A stretch of 64,000 nucleotides of DNA, taken from the NCBI GenBank assembly GCA_910579705.1, contig CAJTUI010000005.1:68401-132400 (forward strand), written 5' to 3'. The stretch comes from an uncultured Christensenella sp. (GTDB lineage Bacteria > Bacillota > Clostridia > Christensenellales > Borkfalkiaceae). Position numbers and translations under genes: made by a program. Below the pieces are notes generated by a model, which ran no database searches, was not told the DNA's origin, and saw only the letters and a program-made list of their open reading frames with translations. Positions 25,967 to 35,068 of the stretch are shown here, in pieces; the first letter of the stretch is position 1, and every line of letters begins with the position of its first letter.

Positions 25967-26404
25967 TTATTTACTGCCCGTAGAGCCGAACCCGCCCGCC
26001 CCGCGCACGGTTGAAGAAAGCTCCTCCGCCTCCGTAAACTTCGCGGTTATATAGGGCGTTATTACAAGCTGGGCGACCCGCTCTCCCGCCGCGACGGTCT
26101 GCGCCGTCTGCGAATGGTTGTGCAGCGCGACCTTGACCTCGCCGCGGTAGTCGCAATCCACTACCCCGACCTTGTTGGCGGGCGCAAGCCCCTTCTTCGT
26201 CGCTAGCCCGCTGCGCGCATAGATAAGCCCCGCATAGCCTACGGGCAGTTCCAGCGCAATGCCCGTGGGGATTAAAACCGTTGCGTGCGGCTCGATAGTA
26301 ATATCGCCGTCAAGACAGGCATAGAGGTCGGCCCCCGCCGCAAACTCGCTGCCGTACGCGGGCAAGACCGCCCTGTCGTTGAGTTTCTTTACCGAAACGT
26401 TCAT
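25967..26404 (-). CDS. dut: dUTP diphosphatase
   Basis: Dut hydrolyses dUTP to dUMP and keeps uracil out of DNA. The 145-aa trimeric type has the five motifs, including AGADLYACLD, ARSGLATKKGL, VGVVDCDYRGEV, AGERVAQLVI and the C-terminal GAGGFGSTG arm. The ATG at 26404 is used (GGAG upstream); longer readings overlap nrdG. It is third in nrdD-nrdG-dut, a nucleotide-supply operon. Confidence 0.94.
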   Translation of the reverse strand: MNVSVKKLNDRAVLPAYGSEFAAGADLYACLDGDITIEPHATVLIPTGIALELPVGYAGLIYARSGLATKKGLAPANKVGVVDCDYRGEVKVALHNHSQTAQTVAAGERVAQLVITPYITAKFTEAEELSSTVRGAGGFGSTGSK

Positions 26405-26418
26405 ATGTATATTCTCCG

Positions 26419-26952
26419 TTAAACTATGCTTTTCTCGTCCCAGAGCACCACCTCGTCGCTTTTGAGGGAGGGCTTGACGAGTATTATTCTCTGGTTGGCC
26501 GAGCCGCGGAAAAGAAGGTTCAGATCTTTGAGTTCCTCCACGAACCTGCCGTCCACCAACACGTCCAGACATTTCAAGAGGCGCATAACGACGTCGGGGT
26601 CGCCCTTTTTACCCGTCAACAGGTCTGCCTCGTAGTCATAGCCCGTAAAGCACCAGAACGATTTTTTAGGATATTTCTTTCTCAGCCGCTCCATAAACGG
26701 CGCGAGCACGGCCGCGTTTTCCGGCTCGAACGGGTCGCCGCCGAGCAGCGTGAAGCCCTTGATATAGTCCGGCGCGAGCGCCTTAACGATACTGTCCTCC
26801 GTTTCTTTCGTAAAGGGCTGGCCGTAGCAGAAATCCCAGGTTTCGGGATTGAAACAGTTCTTGCACCTGTTGCGGCAACCGCTTACATACAGCGACACCC
26901 TGACTCCGGGGCCGTTGGAAACGTCGAAAGGTTTGATTTTAGCGTAATTCAA
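26419..26952 (-). CDS. nrdG: Anaerobic ribonucleotide reductase activating enzyme
   Basis: A radical SAM protein that installs the glycyl radical on NrdD. The cluster motif CRNRCKNCF (CxxxCxxC) begins near residue 31 and a TLLGGDPFEPEN segment binds SAM. The 177-aa length is typical. It follows nrdD by 63 bp and precedes dut by 14 bp. Confidence 0.95.
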   Translation of the reverse strand: MNYAKIKPFDVSNGPGVRVSLYVSGCRNRCKNCFNPETWDFCYGQPFTKETEDSIVKALAPDYIKGFTLLGGDPFEPENAAVLAPFMERLRKKYPKKSFWCFTGYDYEADLLTGKKGDPDVVMRLLKCLDVLVDGRFVEELKDLNLLFRGSANQRIILVKPSLKSDEVVLWDEKSIV

Positions 26953-27015
26953 AATTTATCCTCTTATAATTTATGCCCCGCCGCGCCTACGGCAGGGCAA
27001 TATATTTCGTTTAAA

Positions 27016-29142
27016 TCAAAGGTGCAGAACTCTCGCCTTGATTTCCTTGGTCTTGCCCACGTTCCAGAAATTTTCGCCGAGATAACCGCAGGTGCGGCGC
27101 GTAACGTTCATTTTACGCTGGTCCTTGTTGTGACATACGGGGCACTCCCACTCGTTGTCGTCGTTTATGATTATCTCGCCGTCGAACCCGCACACGTGGC
27201 AATAATCGCTCTTAGTGTTGAATTCGGCGTACTGGATATTGTCGTAAATATACTTTACAACGTCCTCGATCGCGGTGAGGTTGTGGCGCATATTGGGTAT
27301 TTCCACGTACGAAATGGCCCCGCCCGAAGAAATCTTCTGGAACTGGCTCTCGAACGTGAATTTAGAGAACGCGTCTATCTCCTCGCGCACGTCGACGTGA
27401 TAGCTGTTGGTATAATAGCCCTTGTCCGTAACGTCCTTGATAGTGCCGAAACGTTTCTGGTCGATTCTCGCAAAACGGTAGCAAAGCGACTCGGCAGGCG
27501 TACCGTAGAGCGCGAAACCGATATTGGTCTGTTTCTTCCATTTCTCGCAGTGGTCGCGGAGCGACTGCATAACTTTGAGCGCGAACTCCGTGCCCGCGGG
27601 GTCGGTATGCGAAACGCCCTTGACAAGTTTGGTGACCTCGTACAGGCCGATATAGCCGAGCGAAATGGACGAGTAGCCGCCGAAAAGATATTTATCGATA
27701 GTTTCGCCGGGGGCGAGGCGCGCTATCGCGCCGTACTGCCAGTGCACGGGCGACACGTCGCTGGTTATGCCTTTGAGCGCGTTGTGGCGGCACATAATCG
27801 CCTCGAAACACAGTTCGAGCCTTTCTTCGAGAATTTTCCAGAACTTGTTTTCGTCGCCCTTGGCGAGAATACCGCACTGGGGAAGGTTAATGGAAACGAC
27901 GCCCTGATTGAACCTGCCCTCGAACTTGTAGTTACCGTTTTCGTCCTTCCAGGGGGACAGGAAAGAACGGCAGCCCATAGGCGAGAAAACGTTGCCCTCG
28001 TAATTCTCGCGCATTTTCTTTGCGGAAATATAGTCGGGATAGAGGCGCTTGGACGAGCACTTGACAGCAAGCTTGGTAAGATAATCGTACTTGCCGCCTT
28101 TAAGACAGTTGTTTTCGTCCAGAACGTAAATGAGCTTGGGGAACGCGGGGGTGACGTAAACGCCCTTTTCGTTCTTTATGCCCTCGTAACGCTGTTTCAA
28201 GATTTCTTCTATAATCATAGCGTTTTCTTCTATATACTCGTCTTTTTCGTCGAGATAGAGGAAAAGCGTGACAAACGGCGACTGTCCGTTCGTGGTCATA
28301 AGCGTGTTTATCTGATACTGTATGGTCTGCACGCCCGCTTTAAGCGATTCCTGAACGCGCATATCGACAAAGCTCTTCTTCGTCGCCGCGTCCAGAGTAT
28401 CGCCGAACTGCTTGTCGCACTGGCGGATATACTTCTCCCTGGTGCGCCTGAGATACTTGCCGAGGTGCGCGATATTGACCGACTGTCCGCCGTACTGCGA
28501 CGACGCGACGGACGCGATTATCTGCGTCATTATAGTGCAGGCCGTCTGAAACGATTTGGGGCTTTCGATCATTTTACCGTTCATAACCGTTCCGTTATCG
28601 AGCATATCGCTGATATTTATAAGACAGCAGTTGAATATGGGTTGAAGGAAATAATCGGCGTCGTGGAAGTGCAGAATGCCCTCGTCGTGCGCCTTTGCAA
28701 TATGCTCGGGCAGGAGGATACGGCGGGTAAGGTCCTTGGAAACTTCGCCCGCGATAAGGTCGCGCTGGGTCGCCGCCGTGCGCGCGTTCTTGTTGGAGTT
28801 CTCTTCCATAACGTCCTTGTTGGAGTTTTTAATGAGCGTGAGAATGCTCTCGTCCGTGGTGTTGGCCTTACGGATAAGCGCGCGCTCGTAACGGTAGAGA
28901 ATATACGATTTCATAAGCTGATACTTGTTGAACTCCATCAGCTTTTCCTCTACCATATCCTGAATATCCTCGACGAGTACGCGCCTTCTGTGGCGCGACG
29001 CAATGTCGTCCACTATCGCGGTAATCTGGGCGTCCGTCGCGCGGTCCTCGATATCAACCGCCTCGTTCGCTTTGCTTATCGCCCTTATGATTTTGCTTCT
29101 GTCGAAATCTACGGTAGAGCCGTCTCTTTTTATAACTTTCAT
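27016..29142 (-). CDS. nrdD: Anaerobic ribonucleoside-triphosphate reductase
   Basis: The class III enzyme that makes deoxynucleotides without oxygen. The 708-aa protein has an N-terminal ATP cone (residues 1-95, KVIKRDGSTVDFDRSKI), the ten-stranded barrel, a C-terminal zinc site (CHVCGF and CPVCHN) and the glycyl-radical loop RRTCGYLG near the end. The ATG at 29142 is chosen because GGAGGAATATAT precedes it. The promoter upstream is flanked by two NrdR-type boxes. Confidence 0.96.
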   Translation of the reverse strand: MKVIKRDGSTVDFDRSKIIRAISKANEAVDIEDRATDAQITAIVDDIASRHRRRVLVEDIQDMVEEKLMEFNKYQLMKSYILYRYERALIRKANTTDESILTLIKNSNKDVMEENSNKNARTAATQRDLIAGEVSKDLTRRILLPEHIAKAHDEGILHFHDADYFLQPIFNCCLINISDMLDNGTVMNGKMIESPKSFQTACTIMTQIIASVASSQYGGQSVNIAHLGKYLRRTREKYIRQCDKQFGDTLDAATKKSFVDMRVQESLKAGVQTIQYQINTLMTTNGQSPFVTLFLYLDEKDEYIEENAMIIEEILKQRYEGIKNEKGVYVTPAFPKLIYVLDENNCLKGGKYDYLTKLAVKCSSKRLYPDYISAKKMRENYEGNVFSPMGCRSFLSPWKDENGNYKFEGRFNQGVVSINLPQCGILAKGDENKFWKILEERLELCFEAIMCRHNALKGITSDVSPVHWQYGAIARLAPGETIDKYLFGGYSSISLGYIGLYEVTKLVKGVSHTDPAGTEFALKVMQSLRDHCEKWKKQTNIGFALYGTPAESLCYRFARIDQKRFGTIKDVTDKGYYTNSYHVDVREEIDAFSKFTFESQFQKISSGGAISYVEIPNMRHNLTAIEDVVKYIYDNIQYAEFNTKSDYCHVCGFDGEIIINDDNEWECPVCHNKDQRKMNVTRRTCGYLGENFWNVGKTKEIKARVLHL

Positions 29143-29195
29143 ATATATTCCTCCGATTGTCCCGTAAGTCCTCCCCCGAAGAGGGAGCAAGGTCA

Positions 29196-29224
29196 AGTAT
29201 ATTACAACAAAACCCCGTTGTCAA
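29196..29224 (-). promoter_or_regulatory. nrdD promoter
   Basis: TTGACA (29219-29224) and TATACT (29196-29201), 17-bp spacer. Predicted start near 29189. Confidence 0.7.
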
Positions 29225-29232
29225 GCCCTGCA

Positions 29233-29281
29233 CCACAATATCTAGTATGTTTTTTTTAAACATCGACACTAGATATAGTGG
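29233..29281. promoter_or_regulatory. Pair of NrdR boxes
   Basis: CCACAATATCTAGTAT (29233-29248) and ACACTAGATATAGTGG (29266-29281) both match the NrdR box pattern. Their centres are 33 bp apart, close to three helical turns as is usual for paired NrdR sites. They lie just upstream of the nrdD -35. No nrdR gene is in the window. Confidence 0.75.
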
Positions 29282-29363
29282 GTGTCATTAATTAACATAA
29301 AATTTTACATTACGGCCGAAAATGATAAATTTATGTACAAACCGTTTAAATTTGCGCACTTTT

Positions 29364-29792
29364 TCAGATAAATTTCGAAAGATACGATAAATCCAGTTTC
29401 CATTCCGCAACCCCGTTGCGGCGGCGGTGCGCGGCGTTCGCCTCGCCAAGCGCCTTGCGGTATTCCGCGTACGTACAGCCGTTGACCTTCATAAAATGCG
29501 CCGCCGCCCGCTCTTCACCGCCCATAAGCTGGGTGCGGCCGATATGTATGACCTCGTGGCACGCCCTGCAAACGGCGACCACGTCCGAAAGTTTCTGCAC
29601 GGCGTTCTTCTCGTCGTACTCCCACCTCTCGTGCGCTTCGGGCGCGGCCGTACGCGCGCCGCATATCATACAATGCCCGCCAGCGCGGGAATACGCCTCG
29701 CGCCTTACTGCGTTCCACTGCGCGGGCGTCAATAAACTTCTCAGATTGCTATACCAACAGCTGTCGGGAACCAGCTCGATTTCAAGTTTCAT
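29364..29792 (-). CDS. HNH endonuclease domain protein
   Basis: A 142-aa protein with a zinc-ribbon HNH fold. CMICG (residues 41-45) and CRACH supply four Cys ligands, HERWEY gives the first catalytic His and HEVIHIGR the second. Such small HNH proteins occur in phages and chromosomes; the target is unknown. The ATG at 29792 overlaps the end of the phosphatase-like gene by 11 bp, so the two are translationally coupled. No restriction or phage genes are adjacent. Confidence 0.75.
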   Translation of the reverse strand: MKLEIELVPDSCWYSNLRSLLTPAQWNAVRREAYSRAGGHCMICGARTAAPEAHERWEYDEKNAVQKLSDVVAVCRACHEVIHIGRTQLMGGEERAAAHFMKVNGCTYAEYRKALGEANAAHRRRNGVAEWKLDLSYLSKFI

Positions 29793-30927
29793 TTTTAAGC
29801 CTGAACTCCAAGACAACGGGATTATGGTCGCTGTACGCGTACTCCGTGTCCACCGTTGAAACCGACACGACCTCCACATTATCCGAAACGATAAACCCGT
29901 CGACCGTCGTCGTATAGTTAACGCCCTTCGTATACGGCATTTCGGCGGCGCGGCAGGTAGCAGTGTCCGCGTCCGCCGCGAGCGTGAATGCTTGCGCAAG
30001 CTCCGCGGAACGGAGCACGGAATTTTTCACCCATTCGGGAACTTTCTGCTCGCTTTTAAAATGAGTGAGCGCCTCTTCGTCGCTGTCGAATTCGTCCGCG
30101 ATAAGGCAGTGGTTGAAATCGCCGCCCGCAACTACGAAGTTGCCTTTCGCATACTCTTCCGCAAGCACGGCGTTGAGCATTTCAAGCTGACTTGCGCGCA
30201 CTGTGCCGCCCTTGTCGTAGGCGGACATATGCAGGTTAATCATAACAAGTTGCGCCTCGCTGTGTTCGACGGGCACATAGTGCACGGAAAAGCACCTGTC
30301 CAGATCGAATAGCTTGTCTATGAAATTATCGGTTACGGGAAATGAGCGGCGCACCGCACTGCCGACCTTCAACGCGGACAGTGTTAGCAACCCCGCATTG
30401 GTCTTGCCTATCGGGTCGGAAAGCGGATAAAACAGCCGCGCCGTATGAAAGTTCTCCGCGTATACCGCGGAATAGCCGCCGAACGCTGAGATTGCGGCGG
30501 CCTTCATATCTATCTTGTAGCTTCTGTCCGCACTTTCGTCCACTTCCTGAAAAAAGTAGAAATCCGCCGCGGCCGCCTTTGCGACGGAGAGCTGGCCGTC
30601 CACGTTCTTCCGCACGTCCTCCCTGCTCGTTCCCTTGGCGTATTTACCCGTGACCTCCGTTCCGTCCTTCATAACGCCCGTATCCATAAAGAACGAGTAC
30701 TCGGGCGAGTACGCGCCGAAACCGAGGTTGTAGGTCATTACCGTGAAAGTTTCGCCCGCCGCGGCGGAACGGGTTGCGCCGTCCGACACGCCGAGTTTCA
30801 GGTTGTCCTCTATCCTGTAATACTGGGCCGCAACGTACGCGACGTAACCGCCCGCAATCATTACAAACAGACAAATTACCGACGCGAGAGTGATTGCGGT
30901 TATTTTCAATATCTTTTTAGCGTTCAT
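29782..30927 (-). CDS. Membrane-anchored endonuclease/exonuclease/phosphatase (EEP) family protein
   Basis: A 381-aa protein with one N-terminal membrane helix (about residues 8-32) and an extracytoplasmic EEP domain. Catalytic motifs are visible: TYNLGFG, FFQEVDE, NLHMSAY, GGDFNH and YSDHNPVVLEF. The family includes nucleases, sphingomyelinases and phosphoinositide phosphatases, so substrate is open; extracytoplasmic location argues against a DNA-repair role. Predicted transcription starts on the ATG, and no Shine-Dalgarno is seen. Confidence 0.8.
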   Translation of the reverse strand: MNAKKILKITAITLASVICLFVMIAGGYVAYVAAQYYRIEDNLKLGVSDGATRSAAAGETFTVMTYNLGFGAYSPEYSFFMDTGVMKDGTEVTGKYAKGTSREDVRKNVDGQLSVAKAAAADFYFFQEVDESADRSYKIDMKAAAISAFGGYSAVYAENFHTARLFYPLSDPIGKTNAGLLTLSALKVGSAVRRSFPVTDNFIDKLFDLDRCFSVHYVPVEHSEAQLVMINLHMSAYDKGGTVRASQLEMLNAVLAEEYAKGNFVVAGGDFNHCLIADEFDSDEEALTHFKSEQKVPEWVKNSVLRSAELAQAFTLAADADTATCRAAEMPYTKGVNYTTTVDGFIVSDNVEVVSVSTVDTEYAYSDHNPVVLEFRLKNET

Positions 30928-30933
30928 AATTTA

Positions 30934-30962
30934 AGTATACACCCGAACGGCGTAATTTACAA
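30934..30962 (-). promoter_or_regulatory. Leaderless-type promoter of the EEP gene
   Basis: TTGTAA (30957-30962) and TATACT (30934-30939), 17-bp spacer, 6 bases to the ATG at 30927. Confidence 0.65.
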
Positions 30963-30989
30963 GGGTTTACAGCAACGGAAAATAGTTAC

Positions 30990-31018
30990 TTGACGAAACC
31001 CGCAAAAACGTTTATTAT
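30990..31018 (+). promoter_or_regulatory. Leaderless-type promoter of the 207-aa membrane protein
   Basis: TTGACG (30990-30995) and TATTAT (31013-31018), 17-bp spacer, 6 bases to the ATG at 31025. Confidence 0.65.
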
Positions 31019-31024
31019 ATATGT

Positions 31025-31648
31025 ATGGCAGAAATTAAAGGCAATATCGAAAAATGGAGAACGGGAGAGCGGGTAGGCGCGGCCGCGACGGCAGTCTGCG
31101 CGGCGACGGTAATATTTTTTATCGTCTGTTTTTCAATCGCGCGCGCGCTGGATTTGCACGCCCTGCAACTTACCGCGCTGATAGTATCTCCCGTGGTTCT
31201 GGCCGCGGCCGCCGCGGTGGCCGCGCTGTGCAATATCTTTTACGGCGGCGCACTGGACAGGGCGGTCAAGGACTATATAGTAGAAGTCAGCGTGGAACAG
31301 GCGGCGCTTTTCAGGCCCGAAAAAAACTCGCTTACCTTTCGAATTTCTTTCGAGGAGAACTCCGTCGTAATGCGGGTTAACGGATACAAGGACAAAATAG
31401 AGTTCGATTTTTCGCCGCTCGGGAAAATAGGCGCGGCAAGAAAACTGTCGCTTATCTCGGCGGCCGAGGAACGGCTTTGCGTAACGTTCTGCCGACTGTA
31501 CGAGCGCGGGGCGGGCTATACTCGGGTCAGCTATTCCGAGAGCGGCGGCTCGCGCAAAAAGGACGGCAAGGAGTTTTACATAATAAAGGACGGCGCGCCC
31601 GACAGACGCGCGTACAAGACGTATCTGAAAACAACCGCGCGCAAATAG
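31025..31648 (+). CDS. Two-helix membrane protein of unknown function
   Basis: A 207-aa protein with two hydrophobic helices (about residues 17-41 and 48-72) and a cytoplasmic-looking C-terminal domain of about 125 residues with alternating beta-like segments (LTFRISFEENSVVMRVNGYK, IEFDFSPLG). The pattern recalls YcxB-like membrane-anchored proteins but no family is claimed. It is the only + gene between 15 and 42 kb. Its stop codon lies in the loop of the terminator hairpin. Confidence 0.65.
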   Translation: MAEIKGNIEKWRTGERVGAAATAVCAATVIFFIVCFSIARALDLHALQLTALIVSPVVLAAAAAVAALCNIFYGGALDRAVKDYIVEVSVEQAALFRPEKNSLTFRISFEENSVVMRVNGYKDKIEFDFSPLGKIGAARKLSLISAAEERLCVTFCRLYERGAGYTRVSYSESGGSRKKDGKEFYIIKDGAPDRRAYKTYLKTTARK

Positions 31649-31665
31649 CGCGCGGCTGTTTTTTT
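31635..31665 (+). terminator. Terminator overlapping the stop codon
   Basis: CCGCGCGC and GCGCGCGG arms followed by CTGTTTTTTT. It separates the convergent membrane-protein and glpK genes. Confidence 0.8.
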
Positions 31666-33142
31666 ATGACAGCGTTTTCCCGACGGCCGTCTTCCAGCCG
31701 CCAAGAAGTTTTTCGCGACGGGCCACGTCCATATCGGGGACGAAAAGCCGCCCCTCCTTCAACGTGCCGCGCACCTCGTTCAAATCTTTCCAGATACCCG
31801 CGGCAAGCCCCGCAAGATACGCCGCGCCCAGCGCCGTCGTTTCCACGCAACGCGGGCGGACGACTTCCCTCGACAGCACGTCCGACTGGAACTGCAACAG
31901 GAAGTTGTTTCTGCTCGCCCCGCCGTCAACGGCAAGTCGGGTTATCTTTATTCCCGAATCCTTTTCCATTGCCTGCACTATGTCGCACACCTGATATGCG
32001 ATACTTTCGAGCGCCGCGCGCGCTATATGCCCGCGCGTTGTCCCGCGCGTAATTCCAGAAACCGTGCCGCGCGCGGCCGCGTCCCAGTACGGCGCGCCTA
32101 GGCCGGTGAACGCGGGCACAAGATACACCCCGCCGTTGTCCTCCACCGTCTGCGCAAGCGTTTCGCTTTCGTCCGCGGCGGAGATTATTTTCAGTCCGTC
32201 CCTCAGCCACTGTACGACCGCGCCGCCTACAAACACCGAGCCTTCGAGCACGTACGGCGGCCTGTCCGTGCAGGTCGCGCCGAGCGTGGTCACAAGCCCG
32301 TTCCTGCTCTTGACCGCCCGCGACCCCGTGTTCATAAGCAGGAAACAGCCCGTCCCGTAAGTATTTTTCAAGTCGCCCGCCTCCGTGCAGAGTTGTCCGA
32401 AAAGAGCGGACTGCTGATCGCCGACCGCGCCGCACACGGGCACGGGCGAACCGAACACCTTTTTATCGGTCAAACCGAAGTTCCAGCCGCTCGGCCGCAC
32501 TTCGGCAAGCATACTCGCGGGAATACCGAAAAGTGCCAGAAGCTCCTCGTCCCATTTTAGGGTGTGGATATTGAAAAGCATAGTTCTGGCCGCGTTGGTG
32601 TAGTCGGTGGCGAATATCCTGCCCTTGGAAAGTTGCCACATAAGATAGGTGTCGACCGTGCCGAAGAGCAGGCCGCCCTGCTCCGCACGCTCCCGCGCGC
32701 CCGCAACGTTGTCGAGTATCCATTTTATTTTCGTCGCGCTGAAATACGCGTCGGGGATAAGCCCCGTCTTTTCGTAGATTGCGTCGGCGCAGGTTTTTTT
32801 GAGTTCGCCGCAATACTCCGCCGTTCTCCGGCACTGCCAGACGATTGCGTTATACACGGGCTTGCCCGTCTCTTTATCCCAGACGAGAGTGGTTTCGCGC
32901 TGATTGGTTATACCTATCGCCGCCACGTCCTCCGCCGAAATTTCCGCGCGCACAAGCGCCTCGGCCACCACAGCCATAACCGAACCCATAATGTCCTGCG
33001 GCGAATGCTCCACCCAACCCGACTTGGGATATATCTGCTTGAATTCCTGTTGCGCCATAGAAACTATGCGCGCGTTTTCGTCGAAAACGATTGCGCGCGA
33101 ACTTGTCGTCCCCTGGTCTATCGAAAGTATAAATCTTGACAT
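31664..33142 (-). CDS. glpK: Glycerol kinase
   Basis: GlpK phosphorylates glycerol to glycerol 3-phosphate. The 492-aa protein starts FILSIDQGTTSSRAIVFD and has the FGGY signatures, including YGTGCFLLMNTG and the GGASRNNFLLQFQSDVL segment. Length is normal. No glpF or glpD is adjacent. The promoter places transcription start on the ATG and there is no Shine-Dalgarno. Confidence 0.95.
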   Translation of the reverse strand: MSRFILSIDQGTTSSRAIVFDENARIVSMAQQEFKQIYPKSGWVEHSPQDIMGSVMAVVAEALVRAEISAEDVAAIGITNQRETTLVWDKETGKPVYNAIVWQCRRTAEYCGELKKTCADAIYEKTGLIPDAYFSATKIKWILDNVAGARERAEQGGLLFGTVDTYLMWQLSKGRIFATDYTNAARTMLFNIHTLKWDEELLALFGIPASMLAEVRPSGWNFGLTDKKVFGSPVPVCGAVGDQQSALFGQLCTEAGDLKNTYGTGCFLLMNTGSRAVKSRNGLVTTLGATCTDRPPYVLEGSVFVGGAVVQWLRDGLKIISAADESETLAQTVEDNGGVYLVPAFTGLGAPYWDAAARGTVSGITRGTTRGHIARAALESIAYQVCDIVQAMEKDSGIKITRLAVDGGASRNNFLLQFQSDVLSREVVRPRCVETTALGAAYLAGLAAGIWKDLNEVRGTLKEGRLFVPDMDVARREKLLGGWKTAVGKTLS

Positions 33143-33148
33143 AAACCC

Positions 33149-33177
33149 ATTATATCACGGCCGCCGCGAAATTTCAA
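33149..33177 (-). promoter_or_regulatory. Leaderless-type glpK promoter
   Basis: TTGAAA (33172-33177) and TATAAT (33149-33154), 17-bp spacer, 6 bases to the ATG at 33142. Confidence 0.7.
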
Positions 33178-33187
33178 CGGTAAAATA

Positions 33188-33214
33188 AAAAGAGGGCCTC
33201 AGTTTCCCTCTTTT
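33188..33214 (-). terminator. Terminator at the end of the rlmD operon
   Basis: AAAAGAGGG and CCCTCTTTT arms; on the minus strand TTTTTATTTTA follows. The stop codon of the 52-aa gene lies in the loop. Confidence 0.75.
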
Positions 33215-33357
33215 TCTTCTTCGTTGTACTGCTTATGGAATTTAGCGATTTCTTTGGTGTCCAGCGAAACTTTCTGATAAAGTCCCGTACATTCGTTAGC
33301 GCTTACGCACTGCTCGAAAAGGTCGTCGATAATGTTGTCAGTTCTACGTTTTGCCAT
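33199..33357 (-). CDS. Small hypothetical protein (52 aa)
   Basis: A 52-aa charged protein (MAKRRTDNIIDDLFEQC...KFHKQYNEEEKEGN) with no membrane segment. It lies 38 bp past the recombinase stop, on the host side of the attachment site, so before insertion it would have followed rlmD directly. Homologues are not recognised and no strong ribosome site is seen. Confidence 0.45.
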   Translation of the reverse strand: MAKRRTDNIIDDLFEQCVSANECTGLYQKVSLDTKEIAKFHKQYNEEEKEGN

Positions 33358-33394
33358 ACTAAGATTTTGGGCAATCCGCAAAAATTTTATACGG

Positions 33395-35068
33395 CTATGC
33401 CTTCCGCGAAAGCACAACCAACGTCTCGACGTTTGTACTGTTATTCAAAAAGATTTCCCGTACTTCTTTCCCGTCTTTATGCACGGGAAAGTTGAATTTC
33501 ATTGATTTTAAGGGCATTTCGCTCTCCCCTTCGGGATAAATTTGAATTTCTTTGACCAAAGTCGAAATCAACTCTTTCTTTTCCTCATCACTGATTATAT
33601 CATATAATTCGTTAAAATGCTCTAAAATTTTATAAATATTTTCCATCGTGATGAATTCCGCTTCCACAGACTTTTTTCTTGTTCTTGCGTCTTCGATATT
33701 TGCTTCTATTTCGGCAATCGTGTCGTACAATCCGTCAAGCCGTAAAGTCATATCGCGAATCTTTCTTTCGCGGTATGTTACATCTATGGGAAGCGAATCG
33801 ATTTCACGTTCCAACCGCGCTTTATTTACTTCCACCTCTTTTAGTTTGGTTTCGTAGTTGTGTATTTCCGTATCGATTTTCGCGGTATCGACTTGCAATC
33901 CTATTTTCTTTTTTATCTCGGCGGCAAAGTGTTCGTCTTTCACCAACTCTTTAATAAACTCTATTACGAGCGGCTCAATGTCCGTCTTTTTGAGATTTGC
34001 GCTATAATCGCAAGACCGTCCCCGTTCCTGCTTATTCCGACTGCAAGCATAATACATAACCTCTTTATATGTGCCGTCCTTCTTAGTCCAGCAAACTCTG
34101 TTTGCGTACATACCGCTTCCGCACTTAGGACATTTGATAATTCCCGTAAGCAAGTGAGCACGCTCTTTGCCGTATTTTGATTCGGATTTAACTCCCGTTT
34201 CCTGTCTTTTCTCGTGCGCTTTTGTCCAAAGTTCTTCATCGACAATCCCTTCGTGCAAACCGTCTACCAAACAATAATCTTGCTTGTTTACAACTTTGTA
34301 ATCGGCTTTTGTGCCTTTCACTTTTTCCCGCGCTCTTCTTCCGTAAGCGATCTTACCGCAATAAACGGGATTGTCCAAAAGTATCTTGATGAAATGCGCG
34401 CTGAATTCTTCAATATCGGTTTTCTTGCGCGGCGTCTTTTTAATACCCTGTAAGTTCAGATATTTTGCTATTCCCGTATAGCCCATATTCGTATGAACGA
34501 ACTTATCGAAAATCGTCCGCACAATCTCCGCTTCATCTTCTTCTATGACCAATGTATCGTCTTTCAAGCTATACCCGTACGGAGCGGGACCGCCGTTCCA
34601 CTTACCTTGCCGAGCTTTTTCTCTGCGCCCGTTCATTGTCTGTTCGAGAATGTTCTCGCGCTCTATCTCGGCAACCGCAGACAAAACGGAAATAAGCAAT
34701 TTTCCGCTTGTCTGCGAAGAATCAATTCCTTCCTCAATACAAAGCAAATTCACTCCGTAGGATTGAATAAATTCCAACGAATTGAGAATATCGGCGGCAT
34801 TTCTGCCGAAACGGGAAAGCTTATAAACCAAAACGTAATCCACGTCAAGCCCTTCTTGAATATCGGAGAGCATTTTCTTAAACGCCGGACGCCCTTCTAT
34901 CGATTTCCCAGACTTGCCCGCATCTTCGTAGATGCCGACTATTTGCATTTCTTCCCGTTCGGCATATCTTTTCAAACTGTTTTTCTGTCCGTCAAGACTA
35001 TACCCCTCTACTTGCATTTCGGTACTTACTCGCGGATATAAAATGCACTTTTTACCTTCTCGATTCAT
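33395..35068 (-). CDS. Large serine recombinase (site-specific integrase)
   Basis: A 557-aa integrase. The N-terminal resolvase domain (residues 1-150) has the catalytic Ser in LYPRVSTEMQ and the conserved YKLSRFGRNAADIL. A recombinase domain with GPAPYGYSL follows, then a zinc ribbon (CPKCGSGMYANRVC...YACS), and a coiled-coil region around residues 400-490. The last 10 residues (ETLVVLSRKA) are encoded by host DNA beyond the attachment site and equal the ancestral RlmD C-terminus. GGAG precedes the ATG within the overlapping 107-codon frame. Codon use is AT-richer than neighbours. Confidence 0.9.
   Translation of the reverse strand: MNREGKKCILYPRVSTEMQVEGYSLDGQKNSLKRYAEREEMQIVGIYEDAGKSGKSIEGRPAFKKMLSDIQEGLDVDYVLVYKLSRFGRNAADILNSLEFIQSYGVNLLCIEEGIDSSQTSGKLLISVLSAVAEIERENILEQTMNGRREKARQGKWNGGPAPYGYSLKDDTLVIEEDEAEIVRTIFDKFVHTNMGYTGIAKYLNLQGIKKTPRKKTDIEEFSAHFIKILLDNPVYCGKIAYGRRAREKVKGTKADYKVVNKQDYCLVDGLHEGIVDEELWTKAHEKRQETGVKSESKYGKERAHLLTGIIKCPKCGSGMYANRVCWTKKDGTYKEVMYYACSRNKQERGRSCDYSANLKKTDIEPLVIEFIKELVKDEHFAAEIKKKIGLQVDTAKIDTEIHNYETKLKEVEVNKARLEREIDSLPIDVTYRERKIRDMTLRLDGLYDTIAEIEANIEDARTRKKSVEAEFITMENIYKILEHFNELYDIISDEEKKELISTLVKEIQIYPEGESEMPLKSMKFNFPVHKDGKEVREIFLNNSTNVETLVVLSRKA
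33408..33428. repeat. Attachment site, recombinase side
   Basis: GAAAGCACAACCAACGTCTC plus G. Read on the minus strand it encodes ETLVVLS at the recombinase C-terminus, then host-derived RKA and the stop. Confidence 0.75.

Noticed and set aside
27022..29259. A 745-codon open frame on + opposite nrdD
   Set aside because: It mirrors nrdD codon structure, has no recognisable motifs and no ribosome site. nrdD is certain on the other strand.
33199..33357. 52-aa gene as part of the recombinase element
   Set aside because: It lies on the host side of the attachment core, so it was probably already downstream of rlmD.
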